Below are positions 34,612-44,044 of a stretch of DNA of 64,000 nt, one piece after another. The DNA comes from Lysinibacillus sphaericus. GTDB taxonomy: Bacteria > Bacillota > Bacilli > Bacillales_A > Planococcaceae. Numbering within the stretch: position 1 is the stretch's first letter; each line of letters begins with the position of its first letter. Position numbers and translations under genes: made by a program. The notes below the pieces were generated by a model. That model worked only from the letters and a program-made list of their open reading frames with translations, searched no databases and had not been told where the DNA came from. The stretch lies in contig NZ_CP015224.1 in the NCBI RefSeq assembly GCF_001629735.1, forward strand, positions 2,604,001 to 2,668,000, read 5' to 3'.

Positions 34612-37239
34612 TTATTTTGCTTCATACCATGTCGAACCATGGTTAAAATCTACTTTTAGCGGTACGGAAAGCTCAATCGCATTTTCCATTACCTCTGGTA
34701 CAATTTTTTCTAACATCGCAATCTCTTCCTTAGGTGCTTCAAAGATTAATTCATCATGCACTTGTAAGAGTAGCTTTGCCTGCATATTTTCCTTTTTTAG
34801 TCGAGCATCCATATCAATCATTGCTTTTTTAATAATATCCGCAGCACTTCCCTGAATCGGGGTATTCATAGCCGTACGCTCAGCAAAACTTCTTAAATTA
34901 AAGTTCGAGCTTGTGATATCTGGTAAATACCGACGTCTATTTAAAATCGTTGTGACATAGCCATTGAACTTCGCATTTTGCACAATATCATCCATATACT
35001 GTTTGACGCCTGGGAAACTAGCGAAATATTTCTCAATAAAAGTTGCCGCTTCCTTACGGGTAATATCTAGATTTTGTGATAGACCATAATCACTGATTCC
35101 ATAAACAATCCCAAAGTTCACAGCCTTTGCTGCACGACGCATATTACTATCAACTTCTTCTTCGGATACATGGAATACATCCATCGCTGTTCGTGTATGA
35201 ACATCCATCCCTTCACGGAAGGCCTCTACAAGGTTTTTATCTTCCGACATATGAGCGAGTACACGTAATTCGATTTGCGAATAATCCGCAGAAAACAGGA
35301 TCCAATCCTCTTTTGAAGGGACAAATGCTTGACGGATTTTACGTCCCTCCTCTAAACGGATAGGGATGTTTTGTAAATTTGGATCTGTCGAGCTTAGTCG
35401 TCCTGTAGCGGTTAGAGCTTGTTGGAAACGAGTATGCACCTTGCTATCCTTTTCATGTATTTCCTTTAGCAACCCTTCAATATAAGTAGATTGTAATTTA
35501 CCAAGCTGACGATATAACAGAATATATTCAATAATGGCATGCTCTGATTTTAATTTTTCTAATACATCAGCAGCCGTCGAATAGCCCGTCTTCGTTTTTT
35601 TAATAACAGGTAAGCCCAATTTATCGAATAAAATAACACCTAATTGTTTTGGTGAATTAATATTGAAGGTTTCTCCTGCCTCCGCATAAATTTCTTGTTC
35701 AAGTACGACAAGCTTATCGTTAAGCTCTTGTCCCATTTTTTCTAGCGTGGCACGGTTAACAGTAATGCCTTCACTTTCCATCTCACCTAAAATGGCTGCC
35801 AGAGGCAATTCCAACTCTTTATAAAGGTCAAATTGTTCATTTTCTTTTAATAATGCCTCTAGCTTCGGCTGTAATGACCATACAGCATAGGCTTTTCGGC
35901 TAACATGCTGAGCAAGCTTATCTATTTCAGGTACAGCACGTTTGGCTCCCTTTCCATAGACCGTTTCATCTGCTTGTACATCATAATACCCAAGCTCTCT
36001 TGCAAGAGTGGCAACATCATCTCCACTAAGTCCGGGATTATTAATATACGAAGCAAGCACTAAATCAAAATCAACGCCAGCTAATTGAATACCTGCTCGT
36101 TTTAATGCCGCTTTAGACGCTTTGGAATCAGACATATATTTTATTTTTGATGAATCCTCTAACCAGCGACGTAGTATATCTGATTTTGCCGCAATCTCAA
36201 AAGGAATGTATTGAGTCTTTGTTCCATCAGATAATGCCATCCCTAGTAGCGCACAAGTGTGGTAATGTTCATTCTCTAGCTCCACATGCACAGCCATCAC
36301 ATCTTGTAAGTCTTCTTGGCGTACTTCTTGAACTTGTTCAAAATCAAAAGGTGTTTGCTCTTGCTCTTGCACAGTAAAATCACTTTTCTCGAGCAGTGAT
36401 TTAAAGCCCAGCTCACGCCATACATTCATTAATTCTTCTTCATTTGGTCCGTTGTAAGCGAGATCAGTTAGTGAAATGGTAATTGGTGCATCTGTATAAA
36501 TCGTTGCCAGTTTCTTACTCATAATAGCCTGCTCTTCATTGGCTACCAGCTTTTCTTTCATTTTAGAAGCTTTCAATGTATCCATCGCCTCATAAAGTGC
36601 CTCAACGGAGCCATGCTCTTTTAATAGTTTGACGGCAGTCTTTTCACCAACACCTGGCACACCAGGAATATTATCTGAAGAATCACCCATTAAGCCTTTC
36701 ATATCAATAATCTGTAGCGGCGTTAAACCGTACTTTTCTGCAATAAAGGCCGGAGTATTTCTCTCAATTTCTGTAATCCCCTTTTTCGTTATATAAACTG
36801 TTACTTGCTCCGTCGCAAGCTGTGTTAAATCACGGTCACCAGAAACGATAATCACATCCATATCCTGTGATGAAGCTTCTTTCGCCAGCGTCCCGATAAT
36901 ATCATCCGCTTCATATAAATCTTGCTCGTATTGTTTTATTCCATAAGCATCAATTAGCTTTCGTATATAAGGGAATTGCTCCGATAATTCTGGTGGAGTC
37001 TTTTGTCGTCCACCTTTATATTCTGTAAAGGTTTCATGACGGAAAGTTGTTTTTCCTGCATCAAAAGCCACTAAAATTTTCGTTGGTTGTTCTTCCTCTA
37101 ATATTCTTTGTAGCATTGTTGTAAAGCCGTATACAGCATTTGTATGAATACCACTATCATTCGTCAACAATGGCAACGCAAAAAACGCGCGATATGCTAA
37201 ACTATTACCGTCCAATAATAGTAATTTTTCTTTTGTCAT
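34612..37239 (-). CDS. polA: DNA polymerase I
   Basis: 875 residues: a 5'-3' exonuclease domain (about 1-290; LLLDGNSLAYRAFFAL, SGDRDLTQL), a degenerate 3'-5' exonuclease-like domain (about 300-470) and a polymerase domain (about 480-875; DYSQIELRVLAH, RRAAKAVNFGIVYG, LLQVHDELIFE). The proofreading DxE motif is missing, as in B. subtilis and Geobacillus enzymes. It fills gaps in repair and Okazaki processing. GGAGG precedes the ATG. Confidence 0.97.
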   Translation of the reverse strand: MTKEKLLLLDGNSLAYRAFFALPLLTNDSGIHTNAVYGFTTMLQRILEEEQPTKILVAFDAGKTTFRHETFTEYKGGRQKTPPELSEQFPYIRKLIDAYGIKQYEQDLYEADDIIGTLAKEASSQDMDVIIVSGDRDLTQLATEQVTVYITKKGITEIERNTPAFIAEKYGLTPLQIIDMKGLMGDSSDNIPGVPGVGEKTAVKLLKEHGSVEALYEAMDTLKASKMKEKLVANEEQAIMSKKLATIYTDAPITISLTDLAYNGPNEEELMNVWRELGFKSLLEKSDFTVQEQEQTPFDFEQVQEVRQEDLQDVMAVHVELENEHYHTCALLGMALSDGTKTQYIPFEIAAKSDILRRWLEDSSKIKYMSDSKASKAALKRAGIQLAGVDFDLVLASYINNPGLSGDDVATLARELGYYDVQADETVYGKGAKRAVPEIDKLAQHVSRKAYAVWSLQPKLEALLKENEQFDLYKELELPLAAILGEMESEGITVNRATLEKMGQELNDKLVVLEQEIYAEAGETFNINSPKQLGVILFDKLGLPVIKKTKTGYSTAADVLEKLKSEHAIIEYILLYRQLGKLQSTYIEGLLKEIHEKDSKVHTRFQQALTATGRLSSTDPNLQNIPIRLEEGRKIRQAFVPSKEDWILFSADYSQIELRVLAHMSEDKNLVEAFREGMDVHTRTAMDVFHVSEEEVDSNMRRAAKAVNFGIVYGISDYGLSQNLDITRKEAATFIEKYFASFPGVKQYMDDIVQNAKFNGYVTTILNRRRYLPDITSSNFNLRSFAERTAMNTPIQGSAADIIKKAMIDMDARLKKENMQAKLLLQVHDELIFEAPKEEIAMLEKIVPEVMENAIELSVPLKVDFNHGSTWYEAK

Positions 37240-37568
37240 AATATGATCCTCCTGCGTTGTCTTCTACTTCCTTCTACTTTATCATAACAATACATTTCAA
37301 GTAAAAAAAAGCAGACGGTCATCCCCTTGGATATTCGCTACTTTCGAGTCGCTATCCGTCATTCTCTTGGTTTTACCCGTCACTTTTAAAATCCTATCCA
37401 TTACTTCTGTATTTCAATCTATAGCGACAAGCCAATCAGTGAAATTTTACTGATCATACAAAATAGAATGCGTTCAGTTATCGACCTTCTCTGAACAGTA
37501 AAGAAAGTTAATTATTTCCATATCAACAGGGTAGATGATTCTACGTATTCAATGCAAAAAACGTAAAA
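37240..37568. other. Intergenic stretch between polA and a small membrane gene
   Basis: About 330 bases hold the polA binding site and presumably its promoter. No confident -35/-10 pair, open frame or known RNA was found. On the minus strand GACGG and CCGTC arms (within 37313-37360) with a T8 run could form a weak hairpin. Confidence 0.4.
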
Positions 37569-37607
37569 AACTTTCATTCGTGGAGAAAACTCCTGTGAAT
37601 GAAAGTT
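37569..37607 (-). terminator. Terminator of the small membrane gene
   Basis: AACTTTCATTC and GAATGAAAGTT arms with inner GGAG/CTCC pairing, then TTTTTT on the minus strand. Confidence 0.82.
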
Positions 37608-37618
37608 CTATAATGGAT

Positions 37619-38035
37619 TTATTGATTAGCTGTTCGATAAAAAATTTCTTCATATATAATCGTTAAGATAAATGCATTCATAAAGGCAAATACTAAAAAT
37701 AATGGCATTCCACCCAGCTGTGGCTGTGTTAACTCTTTACTAAATACCATCACAGCACTAATTTGTGCTAAAAAGAAAATAAAGCCAATACCGACTTGCC
37801 ATATAGGACGCTTGACCTTCCGTTTTTCATACCAAAACAACTTTTTAAACAGATTTCTTACATCATTCGCAATAATAATACTCACTAAAAAGATACTGAC
37901 AAAAAATACAGGTATATGATAAACACTCTTTGTCATCCATGCAAAATCAGATAGGCGGAAAAAAAGAGTCAATAACGACGCTATACTACAAGCAATTCCT
38001 ACATTTTGGAGCCATGTGCTAATTCTTAATTTCAC
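37619..38035 (-). CDS. Small four-helix membrane protein of unknown function
   Basis: 138 residues if started at the GTG at 38035, which follows TTGGGGG by eight bases; an ATG at 38068 has no binding site. Four hydrophobic segments can be seen, at about 10-28, 40-58, 80-98 and 108-128, with a basic loop WYEKRKVKRP between the second and third. I do not recognise a family. It lies between polA and hflC in a region that differs from B. subtilis. Confidence 0.65.
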   Translation of the reverse strand: MKLRISTWLQNVGIACSIASLLTLFFRLSDFAWMTKSVYHIPVFFVSIFLVSIIIANDVRNLFKKLFWYEKRKVKRPIWQVGIGFIFFLAQISAVMVFSKELTQPQLGGMPLFLVFAFMNAFILTIIYEEIFYRTANQ

Positions 38036-38179
38036 AACTATTACCCCCAACAGTTCTTTTTTAAACATTATTATTCTATCAAATTATAGGCGGTTGGGGA
38101 ATAGAAATTTGTAAGTTTCTATTATTTTCACAATATAACAATCCAATTGTATGGATACTTATAATTTTCATATTTAAAA

Positions 38180-38211
38180 AAAGTCGCCCTCTTAATAGGA
38201 GAGACGACTTT
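38180..38211 (-). terminator. Terminator of hflK-hflC
   Basis: AAAGTCG and CGACTTT arms with imperfect inner pairing, then T-run on the minus strand. Confidence 0.82.
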
Positions 38212-38219
38212 ACTATCTA

Positions 38220-39230
38220 TTATTTTAAATAACCAGATAAAATTTTCGCATAAGGTGATGACGCTGGCAAAATAATGACCGTATCCTCTCCAACCGTTTT
38301 CTTATAGGATTCTAGCGTGCGGTATAGGGAGTAAAATTCAGGATCTTGAGAAAATGATTTATTGTATATTTTTGCAGCTTCTGCTTCTCCCTCAGCTTGA
38401 ATAATGGATGCCTCCTTATTCGCTGTAGCTAACATTGCCTGCACCTGTTGATCAGTTTGCGCTTCGATACGTCGTTTATCTGCATCCCCCTCAGAAAGAT
38501 ATAATTGAGCCGTTGATTCACGCTCTGAAATCATACGGGTAAATACAGATTGTTCATTTTCAGCGGGTAAGTCTGTACGACGAATACGTACATCCACTAC
38601 TTCTACGCCATATTTGTCGTTTTGTAACAATTCATTAACTCGCTCTGTTACACGATCGTTGATACTTCCTCGTGAGGAATTTTCATCATTAATAATTTCA
38701 TCGTATCGTAGTTGCCCTAGCTCTGTTCTAATTACTGAGTAAATAAACTCCTCCATTCGAGTCTCTGCCTTACTAAGTGTACCTGCATTCGATATTAAAG
38801 CTTTTGGATCCGTAATACGCCAAACAGCATAGTTATCGATGATAATTCGTTTCTTATCCTTTGTATTAATTTCTTCTTCTGAAATATTATAGGTCATCTG
38901 ATTTTTTGGTAATCGTGTAACACTTTGAATAAAAGGAATTTTCATTTTTAAGCCTGGATCTCGTTCAAATTTTACTACCTCTCCAAACTGGCGAACAACG
39001 GCATACTCAGATTCCTTTACAATATAAACATTAGCAAAGATAGTAAGGGCTGCCGCAAAGACAATTGTTAATGTAATGGCAAGAGACAGATATTTTTTAG
39101 GATTGAGCGTGCCTTTTTTCTCCATTTTCACGACATTGTCTCCCGAGTTACCGTCTGTTGGAGCCTTTTTTTTACTTTTTCCTGATAAAAAATTGAGGAA
39201 TTTGTCAAGGTCCTTATTTTTTTGGTCCAT
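38220..39230 (-). CDS. hflC: SPFH/band 7 protein HflC (FtsH modulator)
   Basis: 336 residues: a hydrophilic N-terminus of about 45 residues, one membrane helix (about 48-70), then an SPFH domain opening with YIVKESEYAVVRQFGEVV, and a C-terminal helical part with QAEGEAEAAKIYNKSF. HflC-HflK complexes cage FtsH in the membrane and limit its proteolysis. Its start overlaps the hflK stop (TAATG). The long charged N-terminus is unusual for HflC. Confidence 0.88.
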   Translation of the reverse strand: MDQKNKDLDKFLNFLSGKSKKKAPTDGNSGDNVVKMEKKGTLNPKKYLSLAITLTIVFAAALTIFANVYIVKESEYAVVRQFGEVVKFERDPGLKMKIPFIQSVTRLPKNQMTYNISEEEINTKDKKRIIIDNYAVWRITDPKALISNAGTLSKAETRMEEFIYSVIRTELGQLRYDEIINDENSSRGSINDRVTERVNELLQNDKYGVEVVDVRIRRTDLPAENEQSVFTRMISERESTAQLYLSEGDADKRRIEAQTDQQVQAMLATANKEASIIQAEGEAEAAKIYNKSFSQDPEFYSLYRTLESYKKTVGEDTVIILPASSPYAKILSGYLK

Positions 39231-40192
39231 TAATTCCCACTCCCTTCTTTTTTATCTGTTTGTGGCTGCTGAGGCTGTAATGGCTGTAGCGGTAAGTACT
39301 TCATTGTACTACCATCATCATTCATAATATATATTTGCGCCTTCGGTAAAACATTTTCAAGTGTCTCTAAAATTAATCGTTCTCGTGTAATTTGTTGATT
39401 CCCCTTATATTGCTCATACATCTTATTAAAGACAGCTACATCACCTTGAGCTTGCTCAATACGGGCTGTTTTTGCACCTTGTGCCTTGGAAATAATAGCA
39501 TCTTTTTCACCCTCAGCTTCACTTTTACGCTGATTCATATACTTTTGTGCCTCATTCGTTTTTGTATTCTTTGTTTCACGTGCATCTGTTACTGCTGTAA
39601 AGGCAGCTCGCACTTCCTTGTTCGGTAATTCAACATCTTGCAACTTCACACCTAATACGCCAATACCAATATCATATTTTTCGATTAAGGACACTAGTAA
39701 ATCGCGTGTTTTTGCTTCAATTTCAGCCTTCCCATCTGTTAATGCTGCATCAATTGTAGAGCTACCAATAATTGAACGAATGGCGCTTGATGTGGCGCTA
39801 TGTAAAATTTCTTCGGGGCTTTGCGCGTTAAATAAAAATTTACGAGGATCAGTAATTTTCCATTGTACAACAAGGTCAGTTAATACAATATATTCATCGC
39901 CTGTAATCATCTTTGTCTCAGCATCATAGGCCTCTAGCTCTCCTGCCTTATTTTGCTTATAGCCAAACTGTAAACTGAACGTTTCTTTCGATAAAATTTC
40001 AACTGATTGAACTGGCCAAGGTAATTTAAAATGTAGTCCTGGGTTTGTAACCATTTCATCGGCACGACCAAATGTAATGACAACCGCTTGTTCTGATTCA
40101 TCTACAGTGTACCAAGATGTAAATACGGTAATAAGTGCAATAACTCCAAAAATCCCAAGTCCAACCATCATTAGTGTCCTTTTCACACTCAT
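39230..40192 (-). CDS. hflK: SPFH/band 7 protein HflK (FtsH modulator)
   Basis: 320 residues with an N-terminal membrane helix (about 8-28) and an SPFH domain from VDESEQAVVITFGRADE, followed by a coiled coil ending in a Gln/Pro-rich tail (about 300-315). It should form the ring with HflC outside the membrane around FtsH. No homologous pair is found at this place in B. subtilis. Confidence 0.87.
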   Translation of the reverse strand: MSVKRTLMMVGLGIFGVIALITVFTSWYTVDESEQAVVITFGRADEMVTNPGLHFKLPWPVQSVEILSKETFSLQFGYKQNKAGELEAYDAETKMITGDEYIVLTDLVVQWKITDPRKFLFNAQSPEEILHSATSSAIRSIIGSSTIDAALTDGKAEIEAKTRDLLVSLIEKYDIGIGVLGVKLQDVELPNKEVRAAFTAVTDARETKNTKTNEAQKYMNQRKSEAEGEKDAIISKAQGAKTARIEQAQGDVAVFNKMYEQYKGNQQITRERLILETLENVLPKAQIYIMNDDGSTMKYLPLQPLQPQQPQTDKKEGSGN

Positions 40193-40278
40193 GTCTATTC
40201 CTCCCTTTTATTATTTACTTATGTTTACGGGAAAGTCTTATAAAAAGTTTCAAAATATAGTGAATTTAGCATAAAAAA

Positions 40279-40306
40279 ATCCTGCTACCTTTTATGGTAA
40301 CAGGAT
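40279..40306 (-). terminator. Terminator overlapping the end of lrgB
   Basis: ATCCTG/CAGGAT with inner TACC/GGTA pairing and T7 on the minus strand. The lrgB stop codon lies in the loop. Confidence 0.82.
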
Positions 40307-41005
40307 ATTAATAACTAGATGTTCAAAGACTGGGAAAATGGTTGTGGTTAATACAATGCTAATTAAAGCAGCCACAATCATTGCTAAACTGGCAAATGTT
40401 CCTTCTAGTTCACCAAATTCAAAAGCTCTTGATGTACCTGCCCCATGTGCGCCCATTCCTAACATTAAGCCTCTAGACGATGGGTTGTGGAATCGACATA
40501 TTTTAATAACGATAGGTGCTAATAGGCTTCCTAAAATGCCTGTCGTCATAACAAAGACAGCTGTTAGAGTAGGGGAGCCCCCAATCATATTTGAAATGTC
40601 CATTGCAATAGGTGTTGTCACTGAACGTGGCACTAAACTATGCACAAGCTCATTGTTTAACCCTACTACTATGGCCATAATAAAAGATGAAATAATAGCA
40701 ACTGTTGAACCAACCGCAATACTTATAAATATTTCGAAGGCATGTTTTTTTAATAAATTGATGTTTTTATAGATAGGAACCGCAAAAGCAACTGTTGCTG
40801 GTCCTAGTAAATTTGTTAAAACACTGGCTCCTGCATTATAAGATTTATATGGTATACCTGTTAGTAATAATAAGATAATAATGACAATTGGCGTCACCAG
40901 CATCGGTGTCAGCCATTCTTTTTTATATTTCTTATAAATCATTTTACAAATATAAAAAATAATAATTGTTCCAAGTAAGCTAATACCGGCTATCCCAAAA
41001 CTCAT
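40292..41005 (-). CDS. lrgB: LrgB/CidB-family membrane protein
   Basis: 237 residues, about seven hydrophobic helices, with the family segments LLGPATVAFAVPIYKN, SLVPRSVTTPIAM and GMGAHGAGTSRAFE. LrgB works with LrgA; homologues are described as antiholin or holin-like proteins and as pyruvate/acetate-linked transporters. It overlaps the lrgA stop by four bases (ATGA). Confidence 0.9.
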   Translation of the reverse strand: MSFGIAGISLLGTIIIFYICKMIYKKYKKEWLTPMLVTPIVIIILLLLTGIPYKSYNAGASVLTNLLGPATVAFAVPIYKNINLLKKHAFEIFISIAVGSTVAIISSFIMAIVVGLNNELVHSLVPRSVTTPIAMDISNMIGGSPTLTAVFVMTTGILGSLLAPIVIKICRFHNPSSRGLMLGMGAHGAGTSRAFEFGELEGTFASLAMIVAALISIVLTTTIFPVFEHLVINILLP

Positions 41006-41370
41006 ACCGTATCACCCTTCTTTCGATGTTCTAGCCATTGTGCCGTATAGCCCGTTACAAACATCACAATAATCGCGCTTCCAACAATGACCAATACAAC
41101 CTTCATGCCTTGGACACCGAATAATGCATCATAATCGATGACACCAATAGCAGATGGGATGAAGAAGAGTAAAAGTTCACTTAGTAATAATGCTGCCCCT
41201 AGCTCAATCCATTCAAGCTTGATAATATGAAACTGTAAAAGTAAAAATAATAGAACGAGTCCTATTATGCTCCCTGGAATCGGCAAGTGAAGTAGGCGTG
41301 CAATACTATTTCCAATCAATAAAAGGAAATAAAGAAAGCCAATTTGCACGATACTTTTGACGATTTTCAT
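41002..41370 (-). CDS. lrgA: LrgA/CidA-family holin-like membrane protein
   Basis: 122 residues from the ATG at 41370. An ATG two codons earlier (41376) touches the AGAAGG binding site, so the second fits better. Four helices; the motif RLLHLPIPGSIIGLVLLFLLL is the LrgA/CidA signature. Whether this pair belongs to the Lrg or Cid type cannot be told. No LytTR-type regulator is adjacent. Confidence 0.9.
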   Translation of the reverse strand: MKIVKSIVQIGFLYFLLLIGNSIARLLHLPIPGSIIGLVLLFLLLQFHIIKLEWIELGAALLLSELLLFFIPSAIGVIDYDALFGVQGMKVVLVIVGSAIIVMFVTGYTAQWLEHRKKGDTV

Positions 41371-41548
41371 GGTCATCCTTCTCTCATTTTTTTCTCTGCT
41401 TCAACAGTCAGAAAACACGATTCAAATGAAAAGAAGTTATGCTTTCACTGACTGTTCAAGCTGTAATTTGACAAACAATCTACAATGGATTGATGTTAAA
41501 CTTTTATGCTACTATACTTTACACCTATTTACCCTCTCTGTAAAACAG

Positions 41549-41587
41549 AAAAAAGAATCTAGTGCCTAATCATTAGACAATAGATTC
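41549..41587 (-). terminator. Strong terminator ahead of lrgAB
   Basis: GAATCTA and TAGATTC arms with further inner pairs (TG/CA, TCTAA/TTAGG) make a stem of about 14 pairs, then TTTTTT on the minus strand. It is the second hairpin after phoR. Being 170 bases upstream of lrgA, it could also be a leader attenuator. Confidence 0.75.
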
Positions 41588-41614
41588 TCTGTAGTGAAAA
41601 ATAAAGCAGTTATT

Positions 41615-41652
41615 AAAAAATCCCCCAACACAAAGATGGTGAGTGATTTTTT
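41615..41652 (-). terminator. Terminator of phoPR
   Basis: AAAAAATC and GATTTTTT arms with partial inner pairing about 95 bases after the phoR stop. The remaining 41377-41548 is AT-rich with no gene; it should hold the lrgAB promoter, which I could not place. Confidence 0.65.
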
Positions 41653-41745
41653 AGGTTAAAGTCTTAACAATCATATAAGGGGGTTTCTACTGACAAGTAT
41701 AGTCCCCAAATATGAATGTAACATTTTGTTCATGTAAAGGATTTG

Positions 41746-43278
41746 TTAATTTTTCGGAATCATCACAATCATTGTTGTCCCTACTCCAACTTCACTTTCT
41801 ACTTGAATACGTCCATGATGGGCCTCAACAAGATGCTTTACAATCGCTAAACCTAGACCTGTGCCGCCTGAATTTCTGCTTCTCGCGCGATCAACACGAT
41901 AAAAGCGCTCAAACACGCGGGCAATTTCATGCTTTTCAATGCCGATTCCTTGATCTTCAATTTCAATAATGCCATATGTTTCATTTTCCTTTAAACGAAT
42001 AGACACCGTTGTATTTTCTGGGGAATAGGTGATCGCATTGGTAATTAAATTCGTCACTATTTGAATAATACGATTGGCATCTCCCATTACTTGTACGTCA
42101 CCGTCAATATCCACTTGAAAGCTCATATTTTTTTCATCTAAGCGTGGCGCTGTTAGCTCTGCTCCACGAATCAGCACATCCTGCAAGCCCATTGGCATAA
42201 TGTTAACCGTGAAGCCATGCTGCTCAATCTTAGAAAGCTCTAATAAATCCTGAATGAGCATTTGAAGACGATTACTTTCTTTATAAATAATTTCTAAGAA
42301 AGATATTAACATTTTTTCGTCTTTATAGGCTCCATCCAATAAAGTTTCGGAAAAACCTTTAATAGAGGTAATCGGCGTTCGCAATTCATGTGATACATTG
42401 GCAACAAAGTCTTTGCGAATTTGCTCTAAACGGACAAGCTCCGTTATATCATGCATAACGATAACAACGCCTAGCCATCGTCCATGGTCCCCTATTACAG
42501 GTGCTCCATATACTTCTTTATTATATAGCTCCTGCTTTATCTCCATTTTAATCTGCTGTCGATAAGGCATCTCTGTAAGAAATACGTGATCGATAAACTG
42601 CTCTAATGATTTGGGTAAACCAATTGTCCGGAAGACCTTTCCCTGAACTTCATCAATCTGCATACCAAATCGCTCTAAAAAAACGCGATTTACGATTGAA
42701 ATATTGCCTTCACGCCCAATCATCATGAGAGAGCTGCCCATATTTTCGATTAACGTTTTCAGCCTCTCTTCCTCTACTTCACGGACAGTCGTAATATCCT
42801 GTAAATTACGAGCTAAAATATTAATCGAATGACTTAATGGTATCATGCGTTCATATTCATTTTCCTGTGCACGTGCACGATAGTTCCCCTTTGCAAGTTC
42901 AAGAGCCGTTTCCGTAACATTATCGATTGGTGCTGTAAAATTTCGAATCATATAGCGACTGACAATTCCGATTAAAATCAGTGTGATAGTGAAGAGAATT
43001 GCCAATATGATATAGAGCCTCGCCCGCACAAAGGTCAAAGAATCCTCTTGATCCAAGCTCAGTGGTGCAATTAATGCTTCTTGATCTTCCTGTGAAAGTT
43101 GAATCTTGCGTTCATCTATTATTTGAGTCATTAATGCTTGTTTATGAGTATTTGCTTCCTCATTGTGTTGCTTAATATAAACAGGAAAAAGCTGACCTAT
43201 AACAATCATTAGGACAGCTAGTATCGTTCCAAGTAAAAACATGAATGTCAAAAATAAGCGGTTGCTCATTGATTTCAT
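41746..43278 (-). CDS. phoR: Phosphate sensor histidine kinase PhoR
   Basis: 510 residues: two membrane helices (about 7-28 and 85-108) around a short extracellular part, HAMP (about 110-160), PAS (about 175-280), HisKA with the phosphorylated His in VSHELRTPITSIKGF, and HATPase (about 395-508; NLITNAITYSP, DQGIGI, GGTGLGLAIVK). The short external loop of about 55 residues is smaller than in B. subtilis PhoR (579 residues). It overlaps phoP by four bases. Confidence 0.92.
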   Translation of the reverse strand: MKSMSNRLFLTFMFLLGTILAVLMIVIGQLFPVYIKQHNEEANTHKQALMTQIIDERKIQLSQEDQEALIAPLSLDQEDSLTFVRARLYIILAILFTITLILIGIVSRYMIRNFTAPIDNVTETALELAKGNYRARAQENEYERMIPLSHSINILARNLQDITTVREVEEERLKTLIENMGSSLMMIGREGNISIVNRVFLERFGMQIDEVQGKVFRTIGLPKSLEQFIDHVFLTEMPYRQQIKMEIKQELYNKEVYGAPVIGDHGRWLGVVIVMHDITELVRLEQIRKDFVANVSHELRTPITSIKGFSETLLDGAYKDEKMLISFLEIIYKESNRLQMLIQDLLELSKIEQHGFTVNIMPMGLQDVLIRGAELTAPRLDEKNMSFQVDIDGDVQVMGDANRIIQIVTNLITNAITYSPENTTVSIRLKENETYGIIEIEDQGIGIEKHEIARVFERFYRVDRARSRNSGGTGLGLAIVKHLVEAHHGRIQVESEVGVGTTMIVMIPKN

Positions 43279-43991
43279 GACGTTTTCGGCTCCTCAAATT
43301 TATAGCCCAGCCCTCTAATTGTTTTAATAAACATTGGCTTACGACTATTTTCCTCTATTTTATCGCGAAGGTGGCTAATATGAACATCCACAATTCGAGT
43401 ATCGCCAGCAAAATCGTATTTCCATACAGCGCTTAATAGCTGATCACGTGTTAATACACGATTTTTATTTTCTAGTAAGTAAATGAGTAATTCAAATTCC
43501 TTTGGTGTAAACTCCAATGCTTCATCTTGTAAAAAGACTTCAAAGCGCTCTGGAAATACACGCAATTGCCCAAACTCAAACATTTTCTCTTGAGGCTCAT
43601 CTTTCTCATCTGATACAACATTTTGTGTAAAACGTCTTAAAACAGCCTTAACTCGTGCTAATACTTCCCGCGGACTAAAGGGTTTAGTCATATAATCATC
43701 TGCACCTAATTCTAGACCAAGTACTTTATCAAATTCATCATCTTTTGCTGTTAACATAATAATGGGCGTATTCATACGCTGCTGACGTATTTGTTTGCAT
43801 ACTTCCATACCATCTAGTTTTGGTAGCATCAAATCTAACAGGATTAAATTAGGCTGTATGTCAATTGCTTTTTCCAGACCTTCTTGTCCATCCGCAGCTG
43901 TTTCCACTAAATAGCCAGCCTGTTCTAAATTATATTTCAATAATGTTGCGATTGAAAATTCATCTTCAATAACTAATATCGTTTTTGTCAT
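43275..43991 (-). CDS. phoP: Phosphate response regulator PhoP
   Basis: 238 residues: a receiver domain with the phospho-Asp in LILLDLMLPKLDG (about Asp54) and Lys in MTKPFSPREVLARVKAVLRR, and an OmpR-type winged helix (about 135-235; YLLENKNRVLTRDQLL, then VDVHISHLRDKIE). It activates phosphate-starvation genes. A perfect 9-base hairpin lies 20 bases ahead of its binding site. Confidence 0.93.
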   Translation of the reverse strand: MTKTILVIEDEFSIATLLKYNLEQAGYLVETAADGQEGLEKAIDIQPNLILLDLMLPKLDGMEVCKQIRQQRMNTPIIMLTAKDDEFDKVLGLELGADDYMTKPFSPREVLARVKAVLRRFTQNVVSDEKDEPQEKMFEFGQLRVFPERFEVFLQDEALEFTPKEFELLIYLLENKNRVLTRDQLLSAVWKYDFAGDTRIVDVHISHLRDKIEENSRKPMFIKTIRGLGYKFEEPKTS

Positions 43992-44011
43992 AATATAATG
44001 CCTCCGTTAGT

Positions 44012-44035
44012 GATTTGAAACCCCCATTTCAAATC
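44012..44035 (-). repeat. Perfect hairpin directly upstream of phoP
   Basis: GATTTGAAA and TTTCAAATC arms with loop TGGGGG on the minus strand, between the MaoC-like gene and the GGAGG of phoP. No T-run follows, so it is not an ordinary terminator. Confidence 0.7.
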
Positions 44036-44044
44036 TCAAGACGT

